A stretch of 64,000 nucleotides of DNA from Vibrio ishigakensis (GTDB taxonomy: Bacteria; Pseudomonadota; Gammaproteobacteria; Enterobacterales; Vibrionaceae). Made by a program: the position numbers and the translations under genes. The notes beneath the pieces are model-generated. The model did not search any database and was not told the origin of the DNA. It worked only from the letters and a program-made list of their open reading frames with translations. The stretch covers positions 868,001 through 932,000 of the forward strand of contig NZ_AP024882.1 of the NCBI RefSeq assembly GCF_024347675.1, given 5' to 3'. Position 1 is the stretch's first letter; the number at the start of each line of letters is the position of its first letter. This document shows, piece by piece, positions 35,627-44,188 of the stretch.

Positions 35627-36310
35627 ATGAATAAAGCCGTAGTGATTTTTAGCGGTGGTCAAGACTCAACAACCTGCCTTGTTCAGGCTCTTGAGCAATA
35701 TGATGAAGTACACGCGATTACCTTCGATTACGGTCAACGTCACCGTGAGGAGATCGAGGTAGCGCAGAAGCTGACCTCTAAGCTTGGCGTTAAGGCGCAC
35801 AAGGTAATGGATGTAACCCTGCTAAATGAACTCGCGGTGAGCTCTCTAACCCGTGATGACATCCCAGTTTCGCATGAGCTTCAAGAAAATGGTTTGCCGA
35901 ACTCTTTTGTTCCTGGCCGTAATATTCTATTTCTTACCCTTGCTGGTATCTATGCATACCAAGTGGGTGCGAAGACCCTGATCACCGGTGTGTGTGAGAC
36001 AGATTTCTCTGGTTATCCTGATTGCCGTGATGAGTTCGTAAAAGCGATGAACTCTGCGTTGGCGCAAGGCATGGACTATGACCTTGAAGTGAAGACCCCG
36101 CTGATGTGGTTAAACAAAGCGGAAACTTGGGCCATGGCTGACCACTACAAGGCGCTGGAGCTTGTGCGTGATGAGAGCCTAACCTGCTACAACGGCATTG
36201 TGGGTACAGGTTGTGGTGACTGCCCTGCGTGCTTGCTACGTGCGAATGGCTTGCAGGATTATTTGGATAATAAGTCCGAGGTGATGAAGAGTTATTTGGC
36301 TAAGGCTTGA
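35627..36310 (+). CDS. queC: 7-cyano-7-deazaguanine synthase
   Basis: 227 residues. The PP-loop SGGQDSTTC near residue 9 binds ATP, and [10 protein letters not shown] near the C terminus gives the zinc site of QueC. It converts 7-carboxy-7-deazaguanine to preQ0 in queuosine synthesis. Its start, ATGAATAAAGCC, lies 70 bases after clcA, with AAGGA upstream. No other queuosine genes are adjacent. REP-like repeats lie downstream. Confidence 0.95.
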   Translation: MNKAVVIFSGGQDSTTCLVQALEQYDEVHAITFDYGQRHREEIEVAQKLTSKLGVKAHKVMDVTLLNELAVSSLTRDDIPVSHELQENGLPNSFVPGRNILFLTLAGIYAYQVGAKTLITGVCETDFSGYPDCRDEFVKAMNSALAQGMDYDLEVKTPLMWLNKAETWAMADHYKALELVRDESLTCYNGIVGTGCGDCPACLLRANGLQDYLDNKSEVMKSYLAKA

Positions 36311-36326
36311 TTTGGGTTTTGTGGAT

Positions 36327-36435
36327 GGAAGATACCGGACAGCTTTTTCAAAGCTTCCGGTATGACGATAATTGTTTGATTCTATTCCACTTTAATTTGC
36401 GTCATCCCGGAATGCGAAGCATATCCGGGACCTTC
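36327..36435. repeat. REP/BIME-like inverted pair, copy 1
   Basis: Unit A (36327-36367) is GGAAGATACCGGA, a short hairpin spacer, TCCGGTATGACG. Unit B (36400-36435) is CGTCATCCCGGA...TCCGGGACCTTC, an inverted copy of the same pattern. Each unit is a palindrome in its own right and the two face each other, like enterobacterial BIMEs. A second pair with the same arrangement lies at 41174-41301. Confidence 0.75.
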
Positions 36436-36475
36436 ATAACGTAAAGAGCTACAATTGATCTGACGGCTTACAGCT

Positions 36476-36504
36476 AAAAAAACGCCCTGCAAAAGCAGGG
36501 CGTT
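36476..36504 (-). terminator. Intrinsic terminator after the His-rich gene
   Basis: AACGCCCTGC and GCAGGGCGTT form a 10-bp perfect stem with an AAAA loop, followed on the minus strand by a T-run, 15 bases after the stop of the His-rich gene. It could also stop plus-strand transcripts from queC. Confidence 0.8.
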
Positions 36505-36518
36505 TCTTCATCTAAACC

Positions 36519-36860
36519 CTATTCAGTCACAATCTCCACCGGACCATGGTCATCGCAATGACCGTCATGCACATGGTGCAGTCGACCATCGACAATATAA
36601 TCGAAGTGATCCCCATGAGGTACACGCTCATGACCACAACCCGGACCGTGAACATGGCCACTATCGCATTGGATTGGGTGGCAACCGTCAGGGTTGGTGT
36701 CAGAGACCTCGATCACGTGTTCGTCGTAATGGTCTTCATGTGGGCAGTGTAGGTGGCCGTCGTGGACATAATCTATGTGGTCGCCGTGCTTGATGGCGGT
36801 ATGGCCGCAACCCGGGCCGTGGGTGTGCTCTGGATGGGAAACTGAGTGAGAACAAGCCAT
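36519..36860 (-). CDS. Histidine-rich duplicated metal-binding protein
   Basis: 113 residues, 24 of them His and 7 Cys. It is made of two copies of the same unit, HGPGCGH...HGDH.DY..DG.LH..H...H at about 14-48 and 71-105. There is no signal peptide or membrane helix, so it is probably cytoplasmic. The composition points to binding of zinc, nickel, cobalt or copper, as storage or chaperone. I know related proteins only as uncharacterised, sometimes labelled zinc transporter components. It follows fsaA by 80 bases on the same strand. Confidence 0.75.
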   Translation of the reverse strand: MACSHSVSHPEHTHGPGCGHTAIKHGDHIDYVHDGHLHCPHEDHYDEHVIEVSDTNPDGCHPIQCDSGHVHGPGCGHERVPHGDHFDYIVDGRLHHVHDGHCDDHGPVEIVTE

Positions 36861-36940
36861 GTGAGATACTCCGTGTCAGTTGGATTACTACACTAAGTAT
36901 AGGTGGATTCTATTCCCACATAGCTTGGTCTTCTCTAAAA

Positions 36941-37615
36941 TTAGCTTTCAAATGAAAGCTTATCTCCAAAAGCCTCTTTCCAATCCTTATCAAACTGTTC
37001 AACCGCAGGCGCAACTGCTGGGTGAGCGAACATCTGAGCGGCTACGTCTGTGGGTAGCGTAATCGCTTCGATGCCTAGTTTCATTACTTCCATTGCTTGC
37101 TGAGTATTCTTAAAGCTCGCCGCCAGGATCTTCGCTGGTAGCTGGTTTTGATCAAGAAGAAGCTGTAGATCGGCCACTACCTCTACACCGTTTCCGTTCA
37201 TCGCATCGATGCGGTTTACGTAAGGAGCTAGATAATCCGCGCCACAAAGAGCCGCTAGAAAGCCTTGCTGTGCTGAGTAGATCGCGGTAGCAAGTACCTG
37301 AATACCCTCGGCTTTCATCATTTTAATCGCCGTAAGACCGGTTTCTGTCGCTGGCACCTTCACTACCATGTCATAAGGCAGCTCGTTTAGTTGACGGGCT
37401 TCTTCAAGCATACCTTCTGCTGTGGTGCTGACTACTTGAGCGTGAAAGCGAGGAGTGCCACTGACCGCTTCATTCATTCCTTTTAGCGTTTCTGTTAATC
37501 CCTGTTTAGATTTTGCCAAGATGCTTGGGTTAGTCGTAACGCCTTTCAAAGGTAGGCAAGAGTTAAAGCGCTTAACCTCTGCTACGTCTGCAGTATCTAG
37601 ATAGAGTTCAATCAT
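36941..37615 (-). CDS. fsaA: Fructose-6-phosphate aldolase
   Basis: 224 residues of transaldolase fold, with LYLDTADVAEVKRF at the start, GVTTNPSIL, and the Schiff-base Lys at about 86 in VVKVPATETG (Lys85 in E. coli FSA). Size (about 220) and sequence fit FSA rather than true transaldolase. It cleaves fructose 6-phosphate to dihydroxyacetone and glyceraldehyde 3-phosphate, or runs the reverse with other ketols. Its neighbours, a glycyl-radical enzyme and its activase, are also neighbours of fsa genes in E. coli (my recollection). Its last codons contain a DeoR-like palindrome. Confidence 0.92.
   Translation of the reverse strand: MIELYLDTADVAEVKRFNSCLPLKGVTTNPSILAKSKQGLTETLKGMNEAVSGTPRFHAQVVSTTAEGMLEEARQLNELPYDMVVKVPATETGLTAIKMMKAEGIQVLATAIYSAQQGFLAALCGADYLAPYVNRIDAMNGNGVEVVADLQLLLDQNQLPAKILAASFKNTQQAMEVMKLGIEAITLPTDVAAQMFAHPAVAPAVEQFDKDWKEAFGDKLSFES
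36943..36960. promoter_or_regulatory. Palindrome AGCTTTCA-AA-TGAAAGCT in the end of fsaA
   Basis: An 18-bp inverted repeat with two unpaired central bases, of the same core (TTTCA-N2-TGAAA) as the sites at 37710 and 44189. It lies inside the last codons of fsaA, so it could arise by coding chance, but may be an auxiliary operator near the His-rich gene. Confidence 0.4.
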
Positions 37616-37689
37616 GGTTTTTACCTATACAGAAAAATATTGTGTTTGTTAAGTTGGGCTCACTATAGATCTGGCTATCGAATCAGATC

Positions 37690-37703
37690 TTGATTTGGAT
37701 CAA
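37690..37703 (+). promoter_or_regulatory. FNR box upstream of the glycyl-radical operon
   Basis: TTGATTTGGATCAA matches TTGAT-N4-ATCAA at all fixed positions. It lies about 20 bases before a perfect -10 (TATAAT at 37723-37728), close to the class II spacing. Anaerobic activation fits the oxygen-sensitive product. Confidence 0.85.
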
Positions 37704-37709
37704 GTGAAA

Positions 37710-37728
37710 TTTCATTTGAAAGTATAAT
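37710..37728 (+). promoter_or_regulatory. DeoR-type operator and -10 of the glycyl-radical operon
   Basis: TTTCATTTGAAA (37710-37721) lies one base before TATAAT (37723-37728), between the FNR box and the start point, where a repressor would block polymerase. The same operator-one base-TATAAT unit stands before the DeoR gene at 44189. Confidence 0.75.
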
Positions 37729-37765
37729 AATTTCAATTAATGAAAGTTAAGCGAAAGTGATGGGC

Positions 37766-37777
37766 TGTCATTTGAAA
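37766..37777 (+). promoter_or_regulatory. Second DeoR-type operator, TGTCATTTGAAA
   Basis: A copy of the TTTCATTTGAAA site with one change, 56 bases after the first and 41 bases before the activase start, so inside the leader of the mRNA. A third imperfect copy, TTTCAATTAATGAAA, lies between (37731-37745). The direct spacing suggests cooperative repression. Confidence 0.55.
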
Positions 37778-37817
37778 GCTAAACATCACTTTTTCCAGAC
37801 CAAATGCAGGTGAAACT

Positions 37818-38717
37818 ATGTACTTCAACATTCAGCGATTCTCTACCCATGACGGTGATGGGATCCGCTCTATTCTGTTTCTAAAGGGATGCTCCTTGGC
37901 CTGCCCTTGGTGCCAGAACCCTGAAAGTCGTAGTGAAAAGCGCTCACTTCTATTTGATGAAAGAAGCTGTATGGATGAGTGTCAGTTGTGTGCTGAGTCG
38001 TGTGATGGCATAGAGCGCATCGACAACAAGATAGTGGTTAATCGCAAGGCTATCTCTGAAGAGCAGTTGATTGCTCTGCAAGACGTTTGTCCGACCCAAG
38101 CACTAACCGTATGCGGTGAAGAGTCTGAAAAAGAGTTTCTGTTTGATGTTCTTATGAAAGACAAGCCTTTCTATGACCAAAGTGGTGGTGGCGTCACTTT
38201 CTCAGGTGGTGAGCCCTTAATGCAATCCAAGTTGGTAAGTGAGATTGCCACGCAGCTTAAGCAAAATGGTGTGTCGACTGCGATTGAGTCCTGCATGCAT
38301 GTGCCTTGGAAAAATATCGAACAAGCTGCGCCGCACATCGATTGCTGGCTCGCCGACCTTAAACATACAGATGAAGAGAAGTTTCTCACTTGGGCTAAAG
38401 GTTCACTCAAGCGTATCAAAGAGAACTTTAGAAAGCTTGCGCCTATCGCCAAGCGCATTGTGATTCGTGTTCCTGTAGTGCCGGGCTTTAACGACACCAT
38501 CGAAGAGCTTCAACAAATTATCGATTTTGCTGCTTCACTTGAAAGCTGCAAAGAACTTCATTTACTGCCGTACCACACACTCGGCATCAATAAATATCGT
38601 TTGCTAGATATGCCTTATCTCTGCTCTGACAAGCCATTGAACAAGCCAGAGCTTTTAGAACTGGCAAAGCAATACGCAAGCGAAAATACCCAACTTAACG
38701 TGACTGTAAGAGGTTGA
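37818..38717 (+). CDS. Glycyl-radical enzyme activating protein (radical SAM)
   Basis: 299 residues with the radical SAM motif C-x3-C-x2-C (Cys25, 29, 32 in GCSLACPWCQNPES) and SGGEPLMQ. A cysteine-rich insert follows (CMDECQLCAESC and VCPTQAL), probably for one or two extra iron-sulfur clusters as in PflC-type activases. It would abstract a hydrogen from the glycine of the partner enzyme encoded directly downstream (2-base gap). It is oxygen-sensitive. The operon is behind an FNR box. Confidence 0.92.
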   Translation: MYFNIQRFSTHDGDGIRSILFLKGCSLACPWCQNPESRSEKRSLLFDERSCMDECQLCAESCDGIERIDNKIVVNRKAISEEQLIALQDVCPTQALTVCGEESEKEFLFDVLMKDKPFYDQSGGGVTFSGGEPLMQSKLVSEIATQLKQNGVSTAIESCMHVPWKNIEQAAPHIDCWLADLKHTDEEKFLTWAKGSLKRIKENFRKLAPIAKRIVIRVPVVPGFNDTIEELQQIIDFAASLESCKELHLLPYHTLGINKYRLLDMPYLCSDKPLNKPELLELAKQYASENTQLNVTVRG

Positions 38718-38719
38718 TC

Positions 38720-41143
38720 ATGGACTTAAATTTCCTACCTGAGCGCATCAAGGCGCATAAATCAGCTCTGGTAAACATAGTAACTCCGCCGGTATGTACT
38801 GAGCGTGCTGAGGCCTATACTCGTGCTTATCAAGCGAACGAGGACAAGCCTGTAATCGTGCAGCGTGCACTAGCGCTTCAAGAGCACCTTCGCACTCGTA
38901 CCATCTGGATCAAGCATGATGAGCTTATCGTCGGCAACCAAGCGAGCAAGGTTCGCGCCGCGCCAATCTTCCCTGAATACACGGTGCGTTGGATTGAAGC
39001 TGAGATTGATGACCTAGCCGATCGTCCAGGCGCTGGCTTTGCGGTAACCGAGCTAGACAAAGAAAACATCCATGCCATCACTCCATACTGGAGAGGCAAG
39101 ACGGTGCAAGACCGTTGCTATGGTCTGTTCACTGATGAACAGCAAGAGATCTTGGCTAGCACCATTATCAAGGCAGAAGGCAACATGACCTCGGGTGATG
39201 CGCACCTTGCCGTAGATAACGAGAAGGTCCTTAAGCTAGGTATGAACGGCCTGATTGAAGAGGTTCGTCAGCACAGAGCTAACAATGATGTTTCAACGTT
39301 CGATGGTTTGAAGAAAGAACAGTTCTATAAGTCGGTTGAAATTGTGCTTTTTGCTATTCAAGAGCACATGGTGAGCTACGCTGATCTAGCAGAGCGTATG
39401 GCGCAGGATGAAGATCGACTACAGCGCAAATCTGAGCTTATGTCGATTGCGGAGAACTGCCGTCATGTGGCTTACGAGGCTCCACAAAACTTCTGGCAAG
39501 CGCTACAGCTATCTTACTTTGTACAGCTGATGCTACAGATTGAATCTAATGGTCACTCTGTCTCTTTCGGTCGCATGGACCAGTTCTTAAATGACTTCTA
39601 TGTTCGCGATATCAATGAAGACAAGATTGAGCACGGTTTTGCTCTTGAGCTTCTACAAAGCTGCTGGCTAAAGCTACTTGAGGTGAATAAGATCCGTTCG
39701 GGCGCACACTCCAAGGCATCCGCAGGTTCTCCGCTTTATCAGAACGTCTGTATTGGTGGCCAAAAACTGAATGACAAAGGTGAAGCTGAGGATGCAGTAA
39801 ATCCGCTATCTTGGGCGATCCTTGAGTCTTGCGGACAGCTTCGTAGCACCCAGCCTAACCTGAGTGTTCGTTATCATGAGAACCTGAATCAAGAGTTCCT
39901 GATGGGTTGTATTGAGGTCATCAAATGTGGTTTCGGTATGCCTGCGTTTAACAACGATGAAATCGTAATTCCAGAGTTCATCAAGCTTGGCGTTGAGCGC
40001 GAAGACGCGTACAACTATGCCTCAATCGGCTGTATCGAGACAGCGGTTCCAGGTAAATGGGGCTATCGCTGTACTGGGATGAGCTTTATCAACTTCGCTC
40101 GTATCTTGCTAGCGGCGCTAAACGAAGGTGTGGATGCAACCACAGGTAAAGCCTTCTTGCCACACGACAAGTCACTAGCAAACGGCAGCTTTGGTAACTT
40201 TGATGAAATCATGGCCTCTTGGGCTGAACAGATTCGTTATTACACTCGAAAATCTATCGAGATTGATACCGTGGTCGACAGCGTGCTGGAACAGCAAGCG
40301 CACGATATCTTCTGCTCATCGCTGGTGGATGACTGCCTTTCTCGTGGTAAAACAGTGAAAGAGGGCGGAGCTAAGTATGACTGGGTGTCGGGGCTACAGG
40401 TAGGTATTGCCAACCTAGGCAACAGCTTGGCAGCAATCAAGCACTTGGTGTTTGATGATGCGCAAATCACTCAGCCTGAGCTTGCCAAAGCACTAGCGGA
40501 AGACTTTGATGGTATTGAGAACGAGCAACTTCGTCAGCGCCTAATTAACTTCGCGCCTAAGTTTGGTAATGATGACGATGCAGTAGATAACCTGCTAGCC
40601 GAGGCGTATCAGGTTTATATCGAAGAGCTGGATCAGTTTGTAAACACCCGTCATGGCCGAGGCCCTATCGGTGGCGGTTATTATGCAGGTACCTCAAGTA
40701 TCTCAGCTAACGTGCCGTTCGGTGCATCCACAATGGCAACTCCGGATGGACGTAAAGCGACTACGCCACTGGCAGAAGGCGCTAGCCCATCATCAGGCTC
40801 AGACCGTTTAGGTCCAACGGCGGTGTATAACTCGGTAGGCAAGATCCAAGCGAATAAGATCCTCGGCGGCGTGCTTCTAAACCAGAAACTCAGCCCGGCA
40901 GCGGTTGAATCCGATGGCGATAAGCTGAAGCTATCTATGCTGATCCGCACCTTCTTCAACCACCATAAAGGCTGGCATGTGCAGTACAACATAGTCTCTC
41001 GCGATACCTTGTTGGCTGCGAAGAAGAACCCAGAGCAGTATCGTGATTTGGTAGTGCGTGTGGCGGGTTACTCTGCGTTCTTTACTGCCCTGTCACCGGA
41101 TGCGCAGGATGACATTATTGCGCGTACTGAGCATGAGTTGTGA
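38720..41143 (+). CDS. Glycyl-radical enzyme, PflD/dehydratase-like
   Basis: 807 residues from ATG 38720, with AGAGG about 6 bases before it; a TTG at 38714 is less likely. The catalytic Cys is at about 438 in ASIGCIETAVPGKWGYRC and the radical Gly at about 783 in VVRVAGYSAFF. The Cys-x-Glu, and an early NGHS with His and Ser, are features I know from B12-independent glycerol dehydratase and relatives; pyruvate formate-lyase has Cys-Cys instead. A lyase or dehydratase for a polyol or amine is therefore likelier than PFL activity. The actual substrate is unknown. REP-like repeats follow. Confidence 0.88.
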   Translation: MDLNFLPERIKAHKSALVNIVTPPVCTERAEAYTRAYQANEDKPVIVQRALALQEHLRTRTIWIKHDELIVGNQASKVRAAPIFPEYTVRWIEAEIDDLADRPGAGFAVTELDKENIHAITPYWRGKTVQDRCYGLFTDEQQEILASTIIKAEGNMTSGDAHLAVDNEKVLKLGMNGLIEEVRQHRANNDVSTFDGLKKEQFYKSVEIVLFAIQEHMVSYADLAERMAQDEDRLQRKSELMSIAENCRHVAYEAPQNFWQALQLSYFVQLMLQIESNGHSVSFGRMDQFLNDFYVRDINEDKIEHGFALELLQSCWLKLLEVNKIRSGAHSKASAGSPLYQNVCIGGQKLNDKGEAEDAVNPLSWAILESCGQLRSTQPNLSVRYHENLNQEFLMGCIEVIKCGFGMPAFNNDEIVIPEFIKLGVEREDAYNYASIGCIETAVPGKWGYRCTGMSFINFARILLAALNEGVDATTGKAFLPHDKSLANGSFGNFDEIMASWAEQIRYYTRKSIEIDTVVDSVLEQQAHDIFCSSLVDDCLSRGKTVKEGGAKYDWVSGLQVGIANLGNSLAAIKHLVFDDAQITQPELAKALAEDFDGIENEQLRQRLINFAPKFGNDDDAVDNLLAEAYQVYIEELDQFVNTRHGRGPIGGGYYAGTSSISANVPFGASTMATPDGRKATTPLAEGASPSSGSDRLGPTAVYNSVGKIQANKILGGVLLNQKLSPAAVESDGDKLKLSMLIRTFFNHHKGWHVQYNIVSRDTLLAAKKNPEQYRDLVVRVAGYSAFFTALSPDAQDDIIARTEHEL

Positions 41144-41173
41144 TTTGAGTTTTTAAAGAAAACTCTGCTGGTG

Positions 41174-41301
41174 GGAAGATACCGGATAACCTCTGATGAG
41201 GTTTCCGGTATGACGGATCTTTTTAAAGGGGAGAGGTAGAGTGCCTCTCCTTTGTGCAATCGTCATTCCGTAAAATCCGACAGGATCTATACGGGATCTT
41301 C
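41174..41301. repeat. REP/BIME-like inverted pair, copy 2
   Basis: Unit A (41174-41215) starts GGAAGATACCGGA and ends TTCCGGTATGACG; unit B (41261-41301) starts CGTCATTCCG and ends CGGGATCTTC. Arrangement and flanking position (3' of a plus-strand gene) are as in copy 1 at 36327. Between the units GGGGAGAGG...CCTCTCC forms another hairpin (41229-41250). Confidence 0.72.
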
Positions 41302-41318
41302 TCAACGCACCAAACTCA

Positions 41319-42395
41319 TCATCCCAACTTCAACACAGTATTACTCAGCATAGGGTTACTCTTAGCCGACTCAATACCCTGTTCAATCTCATCAAGACCA
41401 AAACTAGTCACTTCAACCTTATTCAGGTCAATTAATCCAGCCTTAACCATATCAACCAGAGCAAGGTAATCATCTCGGGTGTACATGAAGTTACCCTTGA
41501 TCTCCCAGTTGTTCAGAAGCAACTTGTTGTAGTCCACAGGAAGCGGTGTCAGCATGCTACCCATGAGTACCAACTGTCCATTTGGATTCAGTGAGTTAAG
41601 AGCAACCATAGTGCTGTGAGCACTGTTTGACTGGCCAATCATATCCAGTGCTTTGTGCACGCCATTACTACTTAAAGCGCGAACCTTGGCAACGTCAGCC
41701 TCAAGATCATCACTTAGCCCAACTACCGAAACACGCTTGCTATTTGGCGCTATGCTATCGGCAATCTTCTGCAGTTTTTCTGCATTTCGGCCTAGCATGA
41801 TTACGTTTGCCCCCATAGCCAGAGCACCCATAGCGGCGGCAGAACCAAAGTAGCCAGACGCTCCGTTAATAACCACAGTCTCACCCGCTCTAAGGTTCAT
41901 GCGGCGCAGACCACCAAAAGGTACGATAAATCTTGCTAGGGTGACCAGTTGTGTCGAAGGAATATCGTCGACACCTTCAATAGGCATGATCACCTGAGCA
42001 GGAAAATCGCCGTACTCACGCCAAGTACCATTAGGGAACTCTTCCAGCATCGGTTGGCTATTGGCGCTGATACCGGTTAGGCCGATAAGCACGCGCTCAG
42101 GGTTTGCCACACCTTCGGATTTTTCCCAGTTGCAATCAACTACTACGCGCTGACCTTTCTTCAAGCTAACCACACCTTCACCCACTTCATGGATAACACC
42201 GATGGCGTTAGTGCCTGGGGTAAACGGCATTGGTGGGTAGGCGTAAGGTAGGTTGCCCTGCAGGTAATCACGGGTATAGCTTAGTAGCGGCGTTGCCTCG
42301 AGTTGTACTACTACGCTGTCTTTTTTAGGCGTAGGAATGTCACTTTGGATTAACTCAACAGGCTTTGAAAAGTCGCGCAGTTTAATGTCTAACAT
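41319..42395 (-). CDS. MDR family zinc-independent oxidoreductase
   Basis: 358 residues from ATG 42395 (AGGAGA about 7 bases before it); the open frame to 42503 overlaps the nitroreductase gene and is less likely. The medium-chain dehydrogenase fold is seen: FTPGTNAIGVIHEVGEGV, VVINGASGYFGSAAAMGALAMG (NADP-binding), and no GHE zinc motif, so a quinone-oxidoreductase-like or enoyl-reductase-like NADPH enzyme. It follows the nitroreductase by 13 bases, probably as an operon, and is divergent from a LysR regulator. Confidence 0.85.
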   Translation of the reverse strand: MLDIKLRDFSKPVELIQSDIPTPKKDSVVVQLEATPLLSYTRDYLQGNLPYAYPPMPFTPGTNAIGVIHEVGEGVVSLKKGQRVVVDCNWEKSEGVANPERVLIGLTGISANSQPMLEEFPNGTWREYGDFPAQVIMPIEGVDDIPSTQLVTLARFIVPFGGLRRMNLRAGETVVINGASGYFGSAAAMGALAMGANVIMLGRNAEKLQKIADSIAPNSKRVSVVGLSDDLEADVAKVRALSSNGVHKALDMIGQSNSAHSTMVALNSLNPNGQLVLMGSMLTPLPVDYNKLLLNNWEIKGNFMYTRDDYLALVDMVKAGLIDLNKVEVTSFGLDEIEQGIESAKSNPMLSNTVLKLG

Positions 42396-42408
42396 GGCTA
42401 TCTCCTGA

Positions 42409-43157
42409 TTACTCGTCACCGAATTGGAAACCCTGCTGTTGCATGGTTTTTGCAACCTCTGGGAAGTATACGTTTTGATAGAAGGCTGCAGTTTCTTCTG
42501 CATAGCTACGCATGTTGTTTAGCTGCTGAGCATCCCACCATTCACGAAGTTGTTGGTCGTATTGTTCAACGCCTTTATCTACCGTCGCTTGGTCGTATTT
42601 TTCGTACATAGCGAAGCTCTCTAGTGGTACGCGTGGTTTGATTTGAGCGCCTTGGCTATCGTCGGCCACACCTAGGGTGATACCCACGATAGGATAGGTT
42701 TTCTCTGGAAGACCAAGTAGGTCGATCATCTGTTGAGGGTTATTACGAATACCACCGATAGCGGTTGAGCCATAGCCTAGGCTATTCGCCGCAGTTTGCA
42801 GTGCGTTGAGCATGATGCCTGCATCACCTGCACCCACTACTATGCCCTCTGCAGAGCGATGGATTACCTGCTCTTTGCCAGCAAGTTCGGTTGCCACAGC
42901 GGTGCGGTGGTAGTCGATAACGATAGTGATAAATACATCGGCACTGGCTACTTGAGGTTGGCCACCTGCGATTTCAGCAATCTTTTGAATGTTCTCTTTG
43001 TTACGGGTGATGACTAAGCTCACCTGCTGCGCATTGATTGAAGTCGGCGCTTGCTGAGCGGCTTTTAAGATAAGTTGTAGGTCCTGCTCTTTTACTGATT
43101 CGCCAGTAAAGTTACGCACTGAACGACGAGTATTAAGTTGTCTAGAATTGGGTTCAT
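42409..43157 (-). pseudogene. Nitroreductase with apparent 5' frameshift
   Basis: The uninterrupted frame starts at a GTG (43119) with 236 residues: RNFTGESVKEQDLQL, then NAQQV and SLGYGSTAIGGIR, as in NfsA-type FMN nitroreductases. However, the family opening NTRRSVRNF, which binds FMN phosphate, continues upstream of that GTG in the same frame without a start codon. The expected start ATG 43157 (AAGGTG before it, reading MNPILDN) is in another frame; adding one base near 43138 would join them. So either a one-base loss has broken the gene, or the assembly has an error. Otherwise a GTG-started protein lacking the FMN loop is made. Confidence 0.7.
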
Positions 43158-43234
43158 CTTAATCACCTTTGGCTTAAATTCGATGAGGCACTGATATGCC
43201 GTTGGGGTATATTTAAGCAAAGGGATGGTTTAAA

Positions 43235-43247
43235 TTGTAGATTACAA
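43235..43247. promoter_or_regulatory. LysR-type operator candidate
   Basis: TTGTAGATTACAA is a T-N11-A inverted repeat with 5-bp arms, in the 120-base region between the divergent nitroreductase and LysR genes. A second TTACAA follows 8 bases later. Confidence 0.55.
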
Positions 43248-43279
43248 GTAGTTACAATGGTTTCAACCAAAGGTTACAA

Positions 43280-44161
43280 ATGATTCCAAGTCAATTGCCT
43301 ATCTTCCTGAAAGTGGTAGAGCAGGGGAGCTTCTCAGCGGCCTCGCGTCAGTGCGGTATTTCTCCCGCTGCGGTCAGTAAGGCCATCTCTCAGCTTGAAA
43401 AGAAGATGCAGCAGCGCCTGTTTCATCGTTCAACCCACTCATTGACCCTGACTCAAGAGGGAAAAGTGCTGTATGACAAGACGGCACACCTGATGGCGGA
43501 GTTAGAAGAAAGCATTGAGGCGAGTATTGATGCTACCCAAAGCGTGGCAGGGGAGATCAAGATTAATCTTCCCGATCATATGGGTCAGACGCTGATCTAC
43601 CCAAGGCTACTGGAATTTTTAAAGCGCTATCCAGATGTTCAGTTGGATCTCCACTTCAATGACCAAGTCCAAGACTTGATAGAAAACGGTTTTGACCTTG
43701 GGATAGGGAACTTCATCAATCAAGACAGCCGCTTGATTGCTCGTTCCTACATGGATGTACAGTTGGTGTATGTGGCGTCCCCAGACTATTTAGAAGGTAA
43801 ACCACTGCCAAAAACACCAGAAGAACTCAAAGGCTTGAACTGCATAAGTTACTGCTCACCAAGTACGGGGCGATTGATTCCTTGGCGTTTTGTCGTGGAT
43901 GGCAAAGAGCAGCTCTTGATGCCAGAGGGGAATCTCAAGGTAAATAGCCCAGGTGCAGCTTTTCGGGGAGCACTAGAGGGAGCAGGGGTCGCTTGTGTAC
44001 CAAAGAATTACATCAATGATGAACAGGCATCACAGCTGGTGGTGTTGCTGGAAGAGTATTCGCCTCCAACCTTCACAGTTTGGCTCTATTTCGCTTCTCG
44101 CTCTTATCTTCCAGCCCGGGTACGTTTTCTGATTGATTTTTTATTGGAAGAGTCTGCTTAA
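43280..44161 (+). CDS. LysR family transcriptional regulator
   Basis: 293 residues. The N-terminal winged helix is typical (FLKVVEQGSFSAASRQCGISPAAVSKAISQLEKKMQQRLFHRS), followed by the effector-binding domain. It is divergent from the nitroreductase/MDR pair and has a T-N11-A site in the shared region, so it probably controls that pair and itself. The effector is unknown; electrophile or quinone sensing would fit the target enzymes. Confidence 0.9.
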   Translation: MIPSQLPIFLKVVEQGSFSAASRQCGISPAAVSKAISQLEKKMQQRLFHRSTHSLTLTQEGKVLYDKTAHLMAELEESIEASIDATQSVAGEIKINLPDHMGQTLIYPRLLEFLKRYPDVQLDLHFNDQVQDLIENGFDLGIGNFINQDSRLIARSYMDVQLVYVASPDYLEGKPLPKTPEELKGLNCISYCSPSTGRLIPWRFVVDGKEQLLMPEGNLKVNSPGAAFRGALEGAGVACVPKNYINDEQASQLVVLLEEYSPPTFTVWLYFASRSYLPARVRFLIDFLLEESA

Positions 44162-44188
44162 GATGTTTTAAATCAATCTTCATTTGTC

